64,000 nucleotides of DNA from Paramacrobiotus metropolitanus (GCF_019649055.1 NW_026570292.1:656741-720740), one strand, 5' to 3'. Positions 1 to 11,092 are shown, counted from the first letter of the stretch. Notes: a model not told the origin generated them from the letters alone. Numbers and translations: made by a program.

Positions 1-1806
1 ACCAGTGTCAACAGTGGATGGAGTTCTAATTCGCCGGCAGCGAATGATAGTTGGGGAAAGTCGACCAGCGCCGACAGAAGCTGGGGGAATTCAACGGCAG
101 CTGCGGAGGCTGGTTTGGGGAATTCGGATAGTATGGAGAATGGTTGGACAGGCGAGATTAATGGAAATGAAGAGTTGATCACTGAGGATGAAAGTAAGCG
201 AATTTTTTAGCGTTACAGAATGCAGAATTTTCTTTACGTACGTTTCTTGATGCCGGTTAACTAAGAACGAGATACCATACATGAAACATGACAAAATGAT
301 AATTTCTTGCCTGATTACCCAATTTGTCAACAATAAGTGATATGTACATACTACATACATAATCAACGTGTCAAATAACATTTCAGAGATCGCATTCATT
401 TGCAATATTAATTAATTTTTTAATTTCTTATTCGGTTTGCGTAATTCAGCCTGTATGTACAGAATACAAGATGTTTTGCAGGTACTTTTTCTCGGGATGC
501 GACATGGTCTCAACAGAGCGAAGCCGTTATTGCCGGCGGCGTCTTTGGGCGCGATAAAAGTTCGGCTTTGCATGTACAGCGGTTGGAGTTTGCCGGATAC
601 AATTGGATTGTTAAGCACACCGATCACGGTATGTAAAGGATTTGTGTTATTCTGTAGCTTCCGACGACGAATAACAGAATGTATATAATTGCAAATTCGC
701 CTTTATAAAATACTGTTTTGGGGAAATTGCGCGGCATTATAGAGATTTTCGACTGACAGGAATTCATTTAACCGTTTTATGAAGCTGTAATAGTGGCTGG
801 TGATTGGTCGTGAAATATTCTTTGAATCGTAGGTCTGGAATTGTGCGACTCTCGCAATGTCTGGGTGGATGTGGACGGTCAGCTGCATCTGCGATTGGCG
901 GCTTACGGTGGGAAGTGGCGGGGCGCGTCCGTCTGCAGTGAAGATTGTTTTGGCTTTGGAGACTACACTTTCGGCGTGCTGGGCCATCTGGACGCGTTGG
1001 ATCCACATGTGGCGTTCGAAATCTGCTCGTTTCTGGATACGTACGGAGTCAATGCGGAAAGTGTGCAGGTCCTGTTTTCGCGGCGTGGCGATGCGGACGA
1101 GCTGCCGGGGGAATATGTCGTGCAGCCGAGTCTTTTGCTTCGGAGAAGACCGCTTGGTTCCAGAAATTCGATTTCCGTCTGGAGAACAAGTCGGGCATGT
1201 GGCTGCGTCGTATCATTCTGCACAAAGGTAAGACATATAATTTTTAATTTTTTATTCTTTTTAATACTTGTTCGCCGCATTTGCTAACTAATTATTTTAT
1301 TGTAAAAATTTACAGAAAAGCCTTTTTCGAACTGCTGTGATTTGGGCAAAGATGACGGTTACTCGTTACGATGCAAATTTTTTTACTTTTTTTAAAGTTC
1401 CAATAATCTGATAATAAACTGCAGTTTTTTGTTTGGATGGGATGTGGATTTGAAATTTGAAGTGAATTTTCAGTTTGCGGCTTTTCTGATTTTTTTGTGT
1501 AAGAATGAGTTGTTGAATTCCACGGAGCGGATGTTAATGTGGCCTTATTGCAGACTCGTGCCACCACTGTCTGTTCATCGTATCCACCGCGATGGCAGAC
1601 GCGTAGTGTTTAGTTCCCGCCAGAAGACCGACCGGTCCATGGTCAAATTCGCCGGCAATGTCTTCAAGCCGAAGGATGCGGATGCACTCGTGAAGATCCC
1701 GCAACAACCGATGCCGGTGCACTTCCGGTTGTTCTCCAGTATCCCGCCGACGGATGGACGGGAAGTGGAGATTGTCGTGACGTCGTTTGAGTTTAGTTCG
1801 GAGTAA
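1..1806 (+). CDS. GH16-like (concanavalin A-fold) protein, 3' part, multi-exon
   Basis: Gene entering from the left edge. Exons read by phase: 1-193 (Ser/Asn/Gly/Trp-rich linker with repeated SWG units), 482-628, 833-1227, probably 1316 to about 1364, and 1554-1806 (stop TAA). Junctions 193/482 and 628/833 join in phase with GT-AG. The exon 2-3 protein has NVWVDVDGQLHLRL, GDYTFGV, LDPHVAFEI, YVVQP and, in the last exon, PPTDGREVEIVV. I recognise these as landmarks of a GH16/laminarinase-like beta-sandwich family seen mostly in bacteria; the usual ExDxxE catalytic motif is not evident (region reads VQVLFSRRGD), so catalysis is doubtful. The reading frame changes by one base between about 1100 and 1145: after YVVQP the good frame becomes WFQKFDFRLENKSG. 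This is a real break, an unseen splice or an assembly error. The fourth exon is the least certain. Confidence 0.6.
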
Positions 1807-2492
1807 TGAAAAATCTGCCGTTCATGGCTTTCTTTCTTGACTGATAGTGGGAAATGAACAGCGATCTGTTATAATGTACACTTTATTGTGTGATGATAAG
1901 CAAGTCCATAATGCCACTTTAACGCTACATGTGCTTGTGTTATTTACAGGCAGGTGCTCGTTGTTGTACTGGCTGTTCCGTTGTCATAATTATAAGCTTT
2001 TCTTATGCATTATGTTGATGTGATTGTTATCCTTGTTTTACAGATTGATATGATTGTTTTTCTTTTAAATCTGTCTTGTGCTAGAAGGATTGCAGTTGAC
2101 GACGCTTGTTGAATAGGTTCCAAATCGGCATAATAAACCGAAACCATATTGTACCGTTTTTTTCTATCATCTATCATTCTGTATTACCATTTACTCCATC
2201 AACCGGCGAACAGTCGCCGAACACTGAGGTGCGCAAATGCGATGATAAACTGAGCAAAAAAAACTACGGTAGACACCATCAGTGCACTCAACAATTTTCA
2301 CCTTCTGAACTCAAGTATCGTCAATCGAGACCAGTTAGTTATCATAGCACTTGTGAAATTTCAAGGTACATCACTGTACATAATATATCAGTAGAAACTA
2401 AAAGTATGGATAAATCACCGGACAAATAGGTGACCGGTCGACAAATTAAGTGATCTACAAAGTCTACATTGAACTACTGTTTATCCTGCCTG
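1807..2492. other. Intergenic, no gene seen
   Basis: Downstream of the GH16-like stop codon. AT-rich sequence; an open frame at 2106-2429 has no recognisable motif or coding bias. I see nothing functional here beyond the probable 3' UTR just after 1806. Confidence 0.5.
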
Positions 2493-3156
2493 TTAATTAA
2501 ATTTAAGTAGAACAGCAGTCGTTAACACAATGACCAAGCTGAAGCAGCCGCCAATGCCACTGTGCTGGCCCATTGCGCCATTAACTTCCCATTCCGGTCG
2601 AGTGGGCCATGTCGTGCATCCTAAATCGCCTTCATTGACGCAACATCCGGAGTACGCTGCTAACGCTGGCAACGGTCTGGAGGGATAATTGACAGCCCAA
2701 AAAGCCGGCGACTCGCCGTATCCAAACCGGCCACAAGTGAACGACACCACCGGCTTGCGTTCATCCGTCATACTGGCCACTTCGTGGACCCATCGCATAA
2801 ACGCTGCCGCCTCACAACACCCGCAAATCTTGGCGGGATCATTCGGGCATATGTACAACTGGGATGGGGCAGCTCAGCGGCGCTTAATTTCGATTCTGGA
2901 AAACGGGGTACTTCAGTATTATGAGCAGGGCAATAATTAAAGCAATCTATATCATAGTATGTATGTATTTTCCTTTTATGCTTTAGCATATAAACCGTAA
3001 AATTCAATGCGCTGATGCCTCTGTAAAATTATTTCCTCTGGCAAGTAAAACTGTTAAAGCCCCAAAGTACGGTCTTCGTTCACCTGCATCGAGGGCGGCA
3101 GTTTGTAGAGCGAGCACGATGCAAACCGTTGCCGCAAACGTAGAAAATCCGAACAT
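2493..3156 (-). pseudogene. Type-1 LRR gene with internal deletion (copy A)
   Basis: Reading on the minus strand, a signal-peptide exon starts at the ATG at 3156 (MFGFSTFAATVCIVLALQ) and ends at a GT donor near 3087. An exon-2 start follows at about 2905 (ELPHPSCTY, the conserved first Cys segment). This is joined directly, out of frame, to the exon-3 C-cap CPNDPAKICGCC at about 2858, which is open to the stop at 2493 and ends in a hydrophobic tail (SLVIVLTTAVLLKFN). Compared with the intact paralogue at 41495-42949, nearly all of the LRR domain and intron 2 are missing. The product cannot be made in one frame, so I call it a pseudogene, although the C-cap half (121 codons) is undamaged. Confidence 0.75.
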
Positions 3157-3324
3157 GATGCGTTTTAAGTTTTAGCAACGGTGCCGACTCCCGGCACAGA
3201 AAGTAGTTGGCTTGTAAGAATTATTACTACTGTAACAATTTTACTCGCTATCATTGCAGACCTCCAGTTACATTTTTATGAAATCAGCCACAGCATGCAC
3301 AAAGTATACGAGCACCATTAATCA

Positions 3325-3358
3325 TTCCGACAATTGTTGGAGCCTGTTATCTTTTTTT
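3325..3358 (-). promoter_or_regulatory. Conserved upstream element of type-1 LRR genes (copy A)
   Basis: On the minus strand this reads AAAAAAGATAACAGGCTCCA then ACAATTGTCGGAA. It lies 169-202 bp upstream of the signal-peptide ATG at 3156. Closely related elements lie at the same distance from the type-1 genes at 17270, 42949 and 44434. A second copy sits in the tandem duplicate near 4638-4669. Function is inferred only from conserved position. Confidence 0.5.
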
Positions 3359-3774
3359 GAATGAGCTGTTAAGTAAGTATGTTGCAACTGTGGCACGTAC
3401 TGTAATCACTCACAAATCACAATTAATCAGTATCAATTGTGGTATGTACGGTGTATTCCCTCTGCTTAGGCAAATCGGTATTTTCCACCGATTCAGCCGC
3501 GGCTAGTCATATTTGACACTTGCAGGAAAGAAATACTGGGAGTGAAGTGTGCACTACTAAACGTATAACTTTCTACATTGTTTTGTAAAATGTACAATAC
3601 ATAGCACGATACTGCAACGGTAACTGCTAACTAGGGCAGCGCCCCCGGCTCTCCTCTCAGAAAAACTTCCTTTTTTGCAGGATGATAGAGTAACAATAGA
3701 GTATACCTAAAACATAGTTTCATCTGTCATGGTCCATTCCAAAGGTTGATTTTAAACCACTATGCAGGTCCTGT

Positions 3775-3960
3775 ACACTTCGGCATGCGCATGTTGCCGT
3801 TGGACAGTTGAGCCATTTGGACGCGTTGTACCCGCACGTAGTTGAAATCTGCTAGTTTTTGGACACTTTGGGAGTTAATGCGAAAGTAAAAGGCTTCAGT
3901 CCATATTCTTATGAACGAGCTGCTGCGATTTACTACTGGCTGCTTAGGAGTTAATTATAC
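3775..3960 (+). pseudogene. Relic of a GH16-like exon
   Basis: The sequence matches exon 3 of the gene at 1-1806 (positions about 968-1150): CATTTGGACGCGTTG, GAAATCTGCT, GAGTTAATGCG and GACGAGCTGC-like blocks recur in order. In frame it reads LSHLDALYPHVVEIC followed by a stop where the working gene has Ser. It is a decayed paralogue exon. Confidence 0.65.
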
Positions 3961-4207
3961 TTAGTTGGCGCGTTGGCGGCGTTGCTCTTATTTGCTTAAC
4001 TTTTAATTCGACCCTTTTTGTTTGATAATATGATACAGATTTTGTAAAACTAGTTCTTTAGTAATTGTTAGAAAGGTTTGTAGTGTAATGGTGGGTTTAC
4101 GGTTCTGTATAATGTTTATACGGAATGTATGTAAATGTAAATGTAAATGTATGTAAATAACGTGACCTTTAACGAGGTCTGGTTTTGGATGAAATCTGTT
4201 CTAACAA

Positions 4208-4327
4208 GATCAGGTCCTGGAGGAAGTGTGCGAACCAGTGCGTCAAAAGATGGAGAAGCATTTCGGAAAATTTTTGACACCGAAAAAAGTTGTCGCGCGT
4301 AACGGCTGGGAACAGCACCAGCGCTAG
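4208..4327 (+). other. Exon-like open frame of unknown family
   Basis: After an AG (aacaag) the frame reads DQVLEEVCEPVRQKMEKHF, continues through GKFLTPKKVVARNGW and ends at TAG 4325. Composition is protein-like. There is a faint resemblance to cystatin-B type inhibitors (a charged V..K.EkhFgkF segment followed by QVVaG-like VVARN), which I treat as a hint only. The tandem copy near 5519-5638 has one A fewer and shifts frame after the Lys-Lys pair. No promoter or partner exon was identified. Confidence 0.25.
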
Positions 4328-4414
4328 CTTCGCCTAACTGGGACGAAATATTCTGTGTGATTAGGTCGCTTTTTCCATTGTCGACGGTGGTTGTTTAATA
4401 CATAAAGTTTTGCT

Positions 4415-5727
4415 TTTGTAGAGCGAGCACGATGCAAACCGTTGCCGCAAACGTAGAAAATCCGAACATGATGCGTTTTAAGTTTTAGCAACGGTGCCGA
4501 CTCCCGGCACAGAAAGTAGTTGGCTTGTAAGAATTATTACTACTGTAACAATTTTACTCGCTATCATTGCAGACCTCCAGTTACATTTTTATGAAATCAG
4601 CCACAGCATGCACAAAGTATACGAGCACCATTAATCATTCCGACAATTGTTGGAGCCTGTTATCTTTTTTGAATGAGCTGTTAAGTAAGTATGTTGCAAC
4701 TGTGGCACGTACTGTAATCACTCACAAATCACAATTAATCAGTATCAATTGTGGTATGTACGGTGTATTCCCTCTGCTTAGGCAAATCGGTATTTTCCAC
4801 CGATTCAGCCGCGGCTAGTCATATTTGACACTTGCAGGAAAGAAATACTGGGAGTGAAGTGTGCACTACTAAACGTATAACTTTCTACATTGTTTTGTAA
4901 AATGTACAATACATAGCACGATACTGCAACGGTAACTGCTAACTAGGGCAGCGCCCCCGGCTCTCCTCTCAGAAAAACTTCCTTTTTTGCAGGATGATAG
5001 AGTAACAATAGAGTATACCTAAAACATAGTTTCATCTGTCATGGTCCATTCCAAAGGTTGATTTTAAACCACTATGCAGGTCCTGTACACTTCGGCATGC
5101 GCATGTTGCCGTTGGACAGTTGAGCCATTTGGACGCGTTGTACCCGCACGTAGTTGAAATCTGCTAGTTTTTGGACACTTTGGGAGTTAATGCGAAAGTA
5201 AAAGGCTTCAGTCCATATTCTTATGAACGAGCTGCTGCGATTTACTACTGGCTGCTTAGGAGTTAATTATACTTAGTTGGCGCGTTGGCGGCGTTGCTCT
5301 TATTTGCTTAACTTTTAATTCGACCCTTTTTGTTTGATAATATGATACAGATTTTGTAAAACTAGTTCTTTAGTAATTGTTAGAAAGGTTTGTAGTGTAA
5401 TGGTGGGTTTACGGTTCTGTATAATGTTTATACGGAATGTATGTAAATGTAAATGTAAATGTATGTAAATAACGTGACCTTTAACGAGGTCTGGTTTTGG
5501 ATGAAATCTGTTCTAACAAGATCAGGTCCTGGAGGAAGTGTGCGAACCAGTGCGTCAAAAGATGGAGAAGCATTTCGGAAAATTTTTGACACCGAAAAAG
5601 TTGTCGCGCGTAACGGCTGGGAACAGCACCAGCGCTAGCTTCGCCTAACTGGGACGAAATATTCTGTGTGATTAGGTCGCTTTTTCCATTGTCGACGGTG
5701 GTTGTTTAATACATAAAGTTTTGCTTT
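4415..5727. repeat. Tandem duplication, unit 2
   Basis: Second head-to-tail copy of 3102-4414. Its left junction (about 4415) cuts the LRR signal-peptide exon, so codons after LAL are replaced by unit-end sequence and this second signal exon is dead. The right end stops matching at about 5727. Confidence 0.9.
5087..5272 (+). pseudogene. Relic of a GH16-like exon, second copy
   Basis: Duplicate of the relic at 3775-3960, carried by the tandem duplication and carrying the same in-frame stop. Confidence 0.65.
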
Positions 5728-6960
5728 TATAGAAACTCGTTGCTGTTTTGAATAGTGGCTTACGAATAAGTACATTTTAATAAACTAAAAAAAGAATAAA
5801 CTCGTAGTGTCGGTAGTATCAACTGGCATGGTTACCTAAAGTCTTTCTGGCCATGTTTATTCTGGCCGAAAACTTTACAAAACTGTGGTAAATGGATAGC
5901 AGTGACTGACATCAGTGTTCAGTACTATATAGTTGTGTCACAAGTTGTGTTCTTCAACATTAACGGGAGAATAATTATGAGTTGTTTTCTAATACAGACT
6001 GTCAGACGCAGTAGCATCACAAACAAAATCCAAAGCAGTCCAGCAAATCCAGTGCCGATAAGATTTGCAGTTGGGAAAACTGTCCCGGCCGCATGACGCT
6101 GCCTGGCTTGCTAAAATGGCACTGTTGGTTTATTCGCAATAAAGGACCACGAAAATCCACGAAAACTCCGCATTACTGAGGCAGTCTTTTTACGCATTAC
6201 GCACTGGCAGTCTTTTTTTATCAGACGTGAAAAACTTTTACAAAAATAAAAGGGGTCACCGTTGGGTGGTTGCATGTTTTCAAATTTTGCTTGCCGGGGT
6301 AATTCAAGCTTTAAGCTGATCCTGCATGACATGCTCGAATAACAAACCAACCGGCGGTTTGAAATCGGAGCATGACGCTGTCGGTATTCTGTACTGCGCG
6401 ACTGACATACAAATTCGTTTTTACTGTGTTTCCACATGTCGAGGGAACGCTCCAGATACCGGCAACGCATAAGCTATCGGCCCCTTGAAGGCAAAATTAA
6501 GGGCAAAGTTTAGCCGGCAGCTCGTGTGACTGCGCGGTTAACGGTGGGCGGGCTGCAAAATTCGCAGGCACAGAGCATTACAACATGATAAAGTGTCCAT
6601 CCAACACACATGACTCGTTTTCGTCTTTTCGTTTTTTTCTGGGACACGCTCGCTAGACAATACTAACGCTTGAGCGGGTTGTTGGGCATCTCATTCACTG
6701 AAGTGAGTTACAGTAGTCAGTAATCAACAGATTTTATTGTTGTTCGAACCTCGTAGTCAAAAAGCTCTTCCGCGCTTGTTTGCAGTTAGTTGGACCGATT
6801 GGGTATTAGCGCTCCTTTTGAGAAGCATTGTGCAGTCAGCAATTTTACAGCAATTATCGCATCAGTAGCGCTATTTTCTGTGAACGAGCGGTGAGTATTA
6901 CTTAATGCAGCCTTGTAACGCAGTGTATCTGCATATGATTCGTCCTTCTAATTGCAGATA
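5728..6960. other. No recognisable gene
   Basis: Open frames at 5902-6096 (+) and 6111-6470 (-) show no motifs. A possible plus-strand 5' exon ends with a consensus donor (GCGGTGAGTATT) near 6891. An acceptor at about 6958 is followed by ATG 6965 (MTSVGKMYQPLIRDTILV), so a short unknown transcript could start here. It would run antisense into the CWF19L2 fragment, which weakens the idea. Confidence 0.3.
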
Positions 6961-7016
6961 AGCCATGACCTCTGTTGGAAAAATGTACCAGCCTCTGATT
7001 AGGGACACCATTCTTG

Positions 7017-7568
7017 TCAGCACCCGTCGTCGGCACTTCCACCGACCATGCGGCGTCCAACCACTTCCTTTCCAAAGTATACAGGGAATTTCTGTTCATT
7101 CTCAATCACATGTGCATATCCGCCTTGCATTCCGAAATCTACTGCAAAGTATGGCAAACCTTTCGGAACCTACAATTTAAAGAAACACTCAGCAAGTCAT
7201 TGCAAGTTAAATCCACCCACTCTAAAAAATCTCCCAAAAGATTAAGAAATCGGAAGTAACGCATATTTAACGTAACGACATTTCTTCGTGTACGAGTACA
7301 CTTACGGATGACCGGATGCCTTTCCGGCTAAGATCGACCAGCTTCTTATTCTGTGTCCATTCTCCTTCCGCTTCGAGAATAGCCTTTTTGAAATACATTG
7401 GAGCCAAGCTGCCGTTGTCCTTATCCAGCGGAATGCATTCGATTTGCATATGCGGATGCGACTTAAGACGCCTAGCAGTTTCCATGAATACACAATCCAT
7501 TTCGTTCTCTGCGAACATACGGCAGACAGCTGAACGGAACTTCTGCATCTCTTCCCAAACATCTTCAT
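7017..7568 (-). pseudogene. CWF19L2: CWF19L2-like C-terminal fragment (CwfJ domains)
   Basis: Two minus-strand exons, 7306-7568 and 7169 down to about 7056, with a 136-bp GT-AG intron. Exon A reads DEDVWEEMQKF, CRMFAENEMDCVFMETA, MQIECIPL, APMYFKKAI and KKLVDLSRKGIR. Exon B reads [27 protein letters not shown] and YFGKEVVG. These are the hallmarks of the CwfJ C-terminal domains of CWF19-like proteins, which act in post-splicing spliceosome/lariat turnover. The conserved frame stops matching after KEVVG and terminates at 7017. The upstream HIT-like part is absent or unreadable past 7570. It is a fragment of a much longer gene (well over 500 residues), and the retained intron shows it was copied or left behind as DNA, not as a retrocopy. 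Confidence 0.75.
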
Positions 7569-7674
7569 CTAATCATATTCATCAAAGTGCGAAACGGACA
7601 TACATGTGTTGTATGATCCCGTGATCCCGAGCCAGGGCGACAGAGCTTTTGGTGGTTGTCACAGCTCCACCATT

Positions 7675-7695
7675 ACTGGTAGGCCGCCTACCAGT
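7675..7695. repeat. Dyad-symmetric element 1 (10-bp arms)
   Basis: ACTGGTAGGC and its exact complement GCCTACCAGT flank one central C. First of six related elements between 7.6 and 11.3 kb sharing the core GGTAGGC-N-GCCTACC. Confidence 0.8.
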
Positions 7696-7817
7696 ACTTT
7701 GTAGATTTTATATAATTAAATTACACCTCATTTTTTATCGAATCTCCGGGCCTCCTCGACAGATGAAACATGCTTAACTCAACGCCGTCAACTGGTCTAT
7801 GTAATAAGTAAAGAAAA

Positions 7818-7832
7818 GGTTGGCCGCCTACC
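7818..7832. repeat. Dyad-symmetric element 2 (imperfect)
   Basis: GGTTGGCCGCCTACC, the same core with one unpaired position in the arm. Outer flanks do not pair. Confidence 0.6.
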
Positions 7833-7925
7833 GGAAATTGTTCCAGTAAAAGTGTACTACTCTGTACTACTAATAGTAATCACGTTTGTGGTTGTTAATA
7901 ATAAAATCACTCGGTCTAGAGAATC

Positions 7926-7952
7926 ATTATTGGTAGGCCGCCTACCAATAAT
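7926..7952. repeat. Dyad-symmetric element 3 (13-bp arms)
   Basis: ATTATTGGTAGGC pairs exactly with GCCTACCAATAAT around one central C. The outer six base pairs differ from element 1 yet still pair. Confidence 0.85.
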
Positions 7953-8984
7953 TGTTTCAGCAATACCCACTTATGTATACTATCTGTGTACCTTAATAAG
8001 AAATATAGCAGTTTGATTCAGTAAGAGTTTCCGATAGGCTGCCCGGTGTGCCCACAGAACGTTTTAATAATTTAAAGGATGAACTGCATCAACACTGAGC
8101 GCTACCGTAGGAAATGTACGGCATCTGTATATATATATAAGAGTCGGAACGATGAATTTGTGCTATATTGTAAATAATAATGGCTTTTTTGTACATGTAG
8201 AACTACTTGTTACAGATGCTGTTTACTGCATTGCAGACACGAATCATGCACACTTTATAGTCGGCGTTGGCACAATTGGGACCGGAGACTCGTTTTTTCA
8301 CGGCCATCAGTCATTTGAACTGATTTCAGCGGCAAATGCATGCAGTATAGTGCTCATCTTGTGTTCGACAGATCCTCCGACATAAGTGATCCTGTTCCGG
8401 GTTGAAGTGTGTTTGGGGCAAATTCGCAGATGATTTTGTGTCTCCTCTGAGTATAAGCGATTTTTATTTTCACTTTAACATTGGTGAAAGATTTGGGCGG
8501 TTGCATGATGATGTGGAATGACAACGGAGTACTGCGTACGATTTCATATTATTTGGAAGAAAAAATGTGGTAAAATTGAAATTAATCTTCCGTCTGGGTA
8601 CTGGCGGCATTCTATTATGCGATACTGAATTTACGATATTTTTTTTCGCGATCAATAAAGGTCTCATAACGTCTGCATACACTTTTTCATCACCTTACAA
8701 AATCAGGGTTTGATTTCACACAATACAAGGTTTGCTTGAATTAAAGTGTGCACTGTCCATTAATAATTAAAATGTTAATCAAGTAAAAGCAATAAAGGCG
8801 CTTAATCAAAGCAGGAAAAATTAACTAATGAATCGCGTTTGGCCCTTCGCGCCTTTACTCATTCTACGCATGGAAAACCCCTGATGGGGCTGTCCGAATT
8901 CACATATCACTTCCGGCCTGTACAAACTGGAACCGATAATACCTAACCGGAGCGGCATGATCCTGCCGTTCCGGTAGCCAACTA
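7953..8984. other. No recognisable gene
   Basis: AT-rich DNA. The open frame at 8152-8385 (+) begins in an AT microsatellite-like stretch and shows no family motif. Nothing else could be assigned. Confidence 0.4.
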
Positions 8985-9100
8985 ATGGAAAGCGCTTTTG
9001 GATTGGACACGGACATCGGATTCTCGCTGTATTTGCGCTTTCACCGGCAATTCAATGCTGGCCTCCATCCCACCGATGTATTAGCCGCTAATGTGAACAT
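8985..9100 (+). other. Possible isolated coding exon, unknown
   Basis: ATG at 8985 opens a frame reading MESAFGLDTDIGFSLYLRF, then HRQFNAGLHPTDVLAANVN. It ends exactly at a consensus donor (ACATGTAAGA, GT at 9101). The amino-acid mix is protein-like, but I do not recognise the family and cannot find the next exon. It may be another gene fragment like its neighbours. Confidence 0.3.
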
Positions 9101-9267
9101 GTAAGAACTCCGTGGTAGCAGTTTATGTACAGTGAAAGAATTTAATCCCCGGAGACAAGAATACTGGTGCACTGTCGACAACTAATTCTTCTCGCCGGTA
9201 TGAATCTCGATATACGTCTGTATATCACATGCATAAATTTACTGTTAATACACTTTGCTGATAATAC

Positions 9268-9290
9268 TTGTGGTAGGCGGCCTACCACAA
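9268..9290. repeat. Dyad-symmetric element 4 (11-bp arms)
   Basis: TTGTGGTAGGC and GCCTACCACAA pair perfectly around a central G. The central base is the complement of that in elements 1 and 3, so this copy is in the opposite orientation. Confidence 0.85.
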
Positions 9291-9823
9291 AATTAATAAG
9301 ACACTGCATGCGCTCTGTCATTATGATTAGCGTCTTGATGATCAATATGGATGTAAGCAATAATCCCATATAAATAGTTCGGGCAAAACATGGGAAAGGA
9401 TTATTGTATGTATCAAAGAAATTGTAAAGAAATCACAAATACTAAAAATGTAAACAAAAAGTAACCTACACGTATGGATGTATTGGATGGCAATATTACT
9501 TCAAAAATTAACAATCCAAACAAACAGAAAATTTTTTCACAAGAATTTAGCCCGGCATTTTGCCGGGTTAAAGGTATACTGCAACCACCACTCGTTCGGC
9601 GACCAGAAACAGACGTTATTAAAATATATTTACTGGTGGCAAAAGTGGTGGCAAATCAGTATTAGTACAAATACTAACTGTTGTAAGTAAGTACTAGTAC
9701 TGTCTTGTGTCTGTGTTATCAAATGCAATATTTAATACCAGTTCTACACTGTCCGTAATCATTAATTTTAAAATCTCAGTATCGATAGTGTGCAGCTATT
9801 TTTACTGTTTCGTGCTTACAAAC
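9291..9823. other. Upstream region of the POLD2 fragment
   Basis: AT-rich. A small perfect hairpin (CCCGGCA-TTT-TGCCGGG) lies at about 9550-9566. No gene was recognised. Confidence 0.4.
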
Positions 9824-10898
9824 ATGGCCTTAGTTCAGGACAAGAGCGAACAGTTCCGAATTCGAGGAGCCCGAAGATACGATCCACAGTACACCCACAT
9901 CTATCATGAGCGTCTGGCGACGCTGCGACCTCGCTTGACGGCCGTTTCAGAAGAAAAATGGGGTAAGTTGCTTTTATAGGGTTTGCAAATGTTTCCCACA
10001 TTACCTTCATGTATCTGTTTTCCAATATAGCGATGGTTTTATGCAGTTGTTCATGATCTTTAGGTGCAGCTTATAGAGTTTGTACAACAGACGATCTGGT
10101 GGAGAACGAAACAGTCTGCCTGATCGGAACTCTGTACAAGGAAATGGAACGAAAGCCCAATATTCTACGTCAAATGCGCCGTGACGCTGACATACCGCCA
10201 GAGCCTATCCCATCTCGATATACCAGTGACACCGATACCCTGTTCCTGGAAAGATGAATCACAGCGGATTCGACTGCATGGACAATTTGATCCGCATCAG
10301 CTAGTTACGGGAATCATCGTGGCGTTGGTTGGTCATGTGAACGCTGCTGGAGTGTTTGTCGTACAAGATCACTGTTTTCTGGGACTGCCACCCCAACCGC
10401 ATTTTGTTCTTCCCGAGACCGACCGGTATGTCGCATTGTTTACTTAACGGTGGTACTACATAAACCACAACCTTGTATTAATTATCTACATTAGAGAGTA
10501 ATTAGTAATCACATGTAATTTCAGGCCTCTGCAGTAATAATGGTATCCTTTTGGTAGTGTGCAAAACGCCGAAAAAATTTTGTTTTTTTGATTGGTATTA
10601 ATTAACTGCACACTATCGTTACTTTTTTAACAAACTATAGACTGTTAGACATGATGAGTATACAGATTAAAAAGTTATCATAATCCGTTTACTGTTCCTT
10701 TGCAGTTACATTGTATTCCTGTCTGGGTTATGTATTGATCAAGATGATGCCAGCGTCAATCGAGCAAATTTGTGTTTTAATTTACTCACTGGTCAAGCTG
10801 GCAATGCACGTCAAACGGAACAAATGGCCTCTGTGGTAGCAGTCATTATTGCTGGCAATCTCGTTTCAGCAGAAACAGACGATCACAATACAGGACCG
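9824..10898 (+). pseudogene. POLD2: DNA polymerase delta subunit 2 (p50), N-terminal half only
   Basis: Exons 9824-9962, 10064-10425 and 10706-10898, all with GT-AG introns in matching phase. The protein begins MALVQDKSEQFRIRGARRY and continues YTHIYHERLATLRPRL, LIGTLYKEMERKPNILR, ESQRIRLHG, LVTGIIVALVG, GVFVVQDHCF, YIVFLSGLCI and VAVIIAGNLVS. This order matches the OB-fold and start of the phosphodiesterase-like region of POLD2, a structural subunit of the replicative polymerase. About 230 of the usual 430-470 residues are present, and the C-terminal half is not found before the GTPase gene at 11.3 kb. The A-run at 10250-10252 has one base too many for the conserved frame, shifting the reading just before DESQRI. 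Truncation plus frameshift indicate a dead fragment; a complete gene should exist elsewhere. Confidence 0.8.
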
Positions 10899-11073
10899 GT
10901 ATGTCCATGTGTTGCACGTATCCAGTAACAGTAAACCGTAAACAGTTATAATATCAAGATTAAACCATAAACAGTTATAATATCTAAGAATACATGAAAA
11001 CTACGAATAAAATATTGTAATGGCAATGGCCGTCATATGCAGCCGATCATTGATAGTTGGACAATGAATAAAT

Positions 11074-11092
11074 CCAGTAGGCCGCCTACCGG
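11074..11092. repeat. Dyad-symmetric element 5
   Basis: Core GTAGGC-C-GCCTAC with one mismatched pair outside and two further pairs (CC/GG). It lies between the POLD2 fragment and the GTPase gene. Confidence 0.65.

Larger units (their letters stand above)
3102..4414. repeat. Tandem duplication, unit 1 (about 1.31 kb)
   Basis: This block is repeated head-to-tail at 4415-5727. The two copies differ, by eye, by only two single-base indels in homopolymers (7 versus 6 T near 3350; 6 versus 5 A near 4285). The unit contains the LRR copy-A signal-peptide exon and 5' flank, a decayed GH16-like exon and a short exon-like open frame. Such identity means a very recent duplication or an assembly duplication. 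Confidence 0.9.

Noticed and set aside
8985-9100. Considered as an upstream exon of the POLD2 fragment
   Set aside because: The POLD2 frame already has a suitable start at 9824, and the phase-2 donor at 9101 has no matching acceptor before it.
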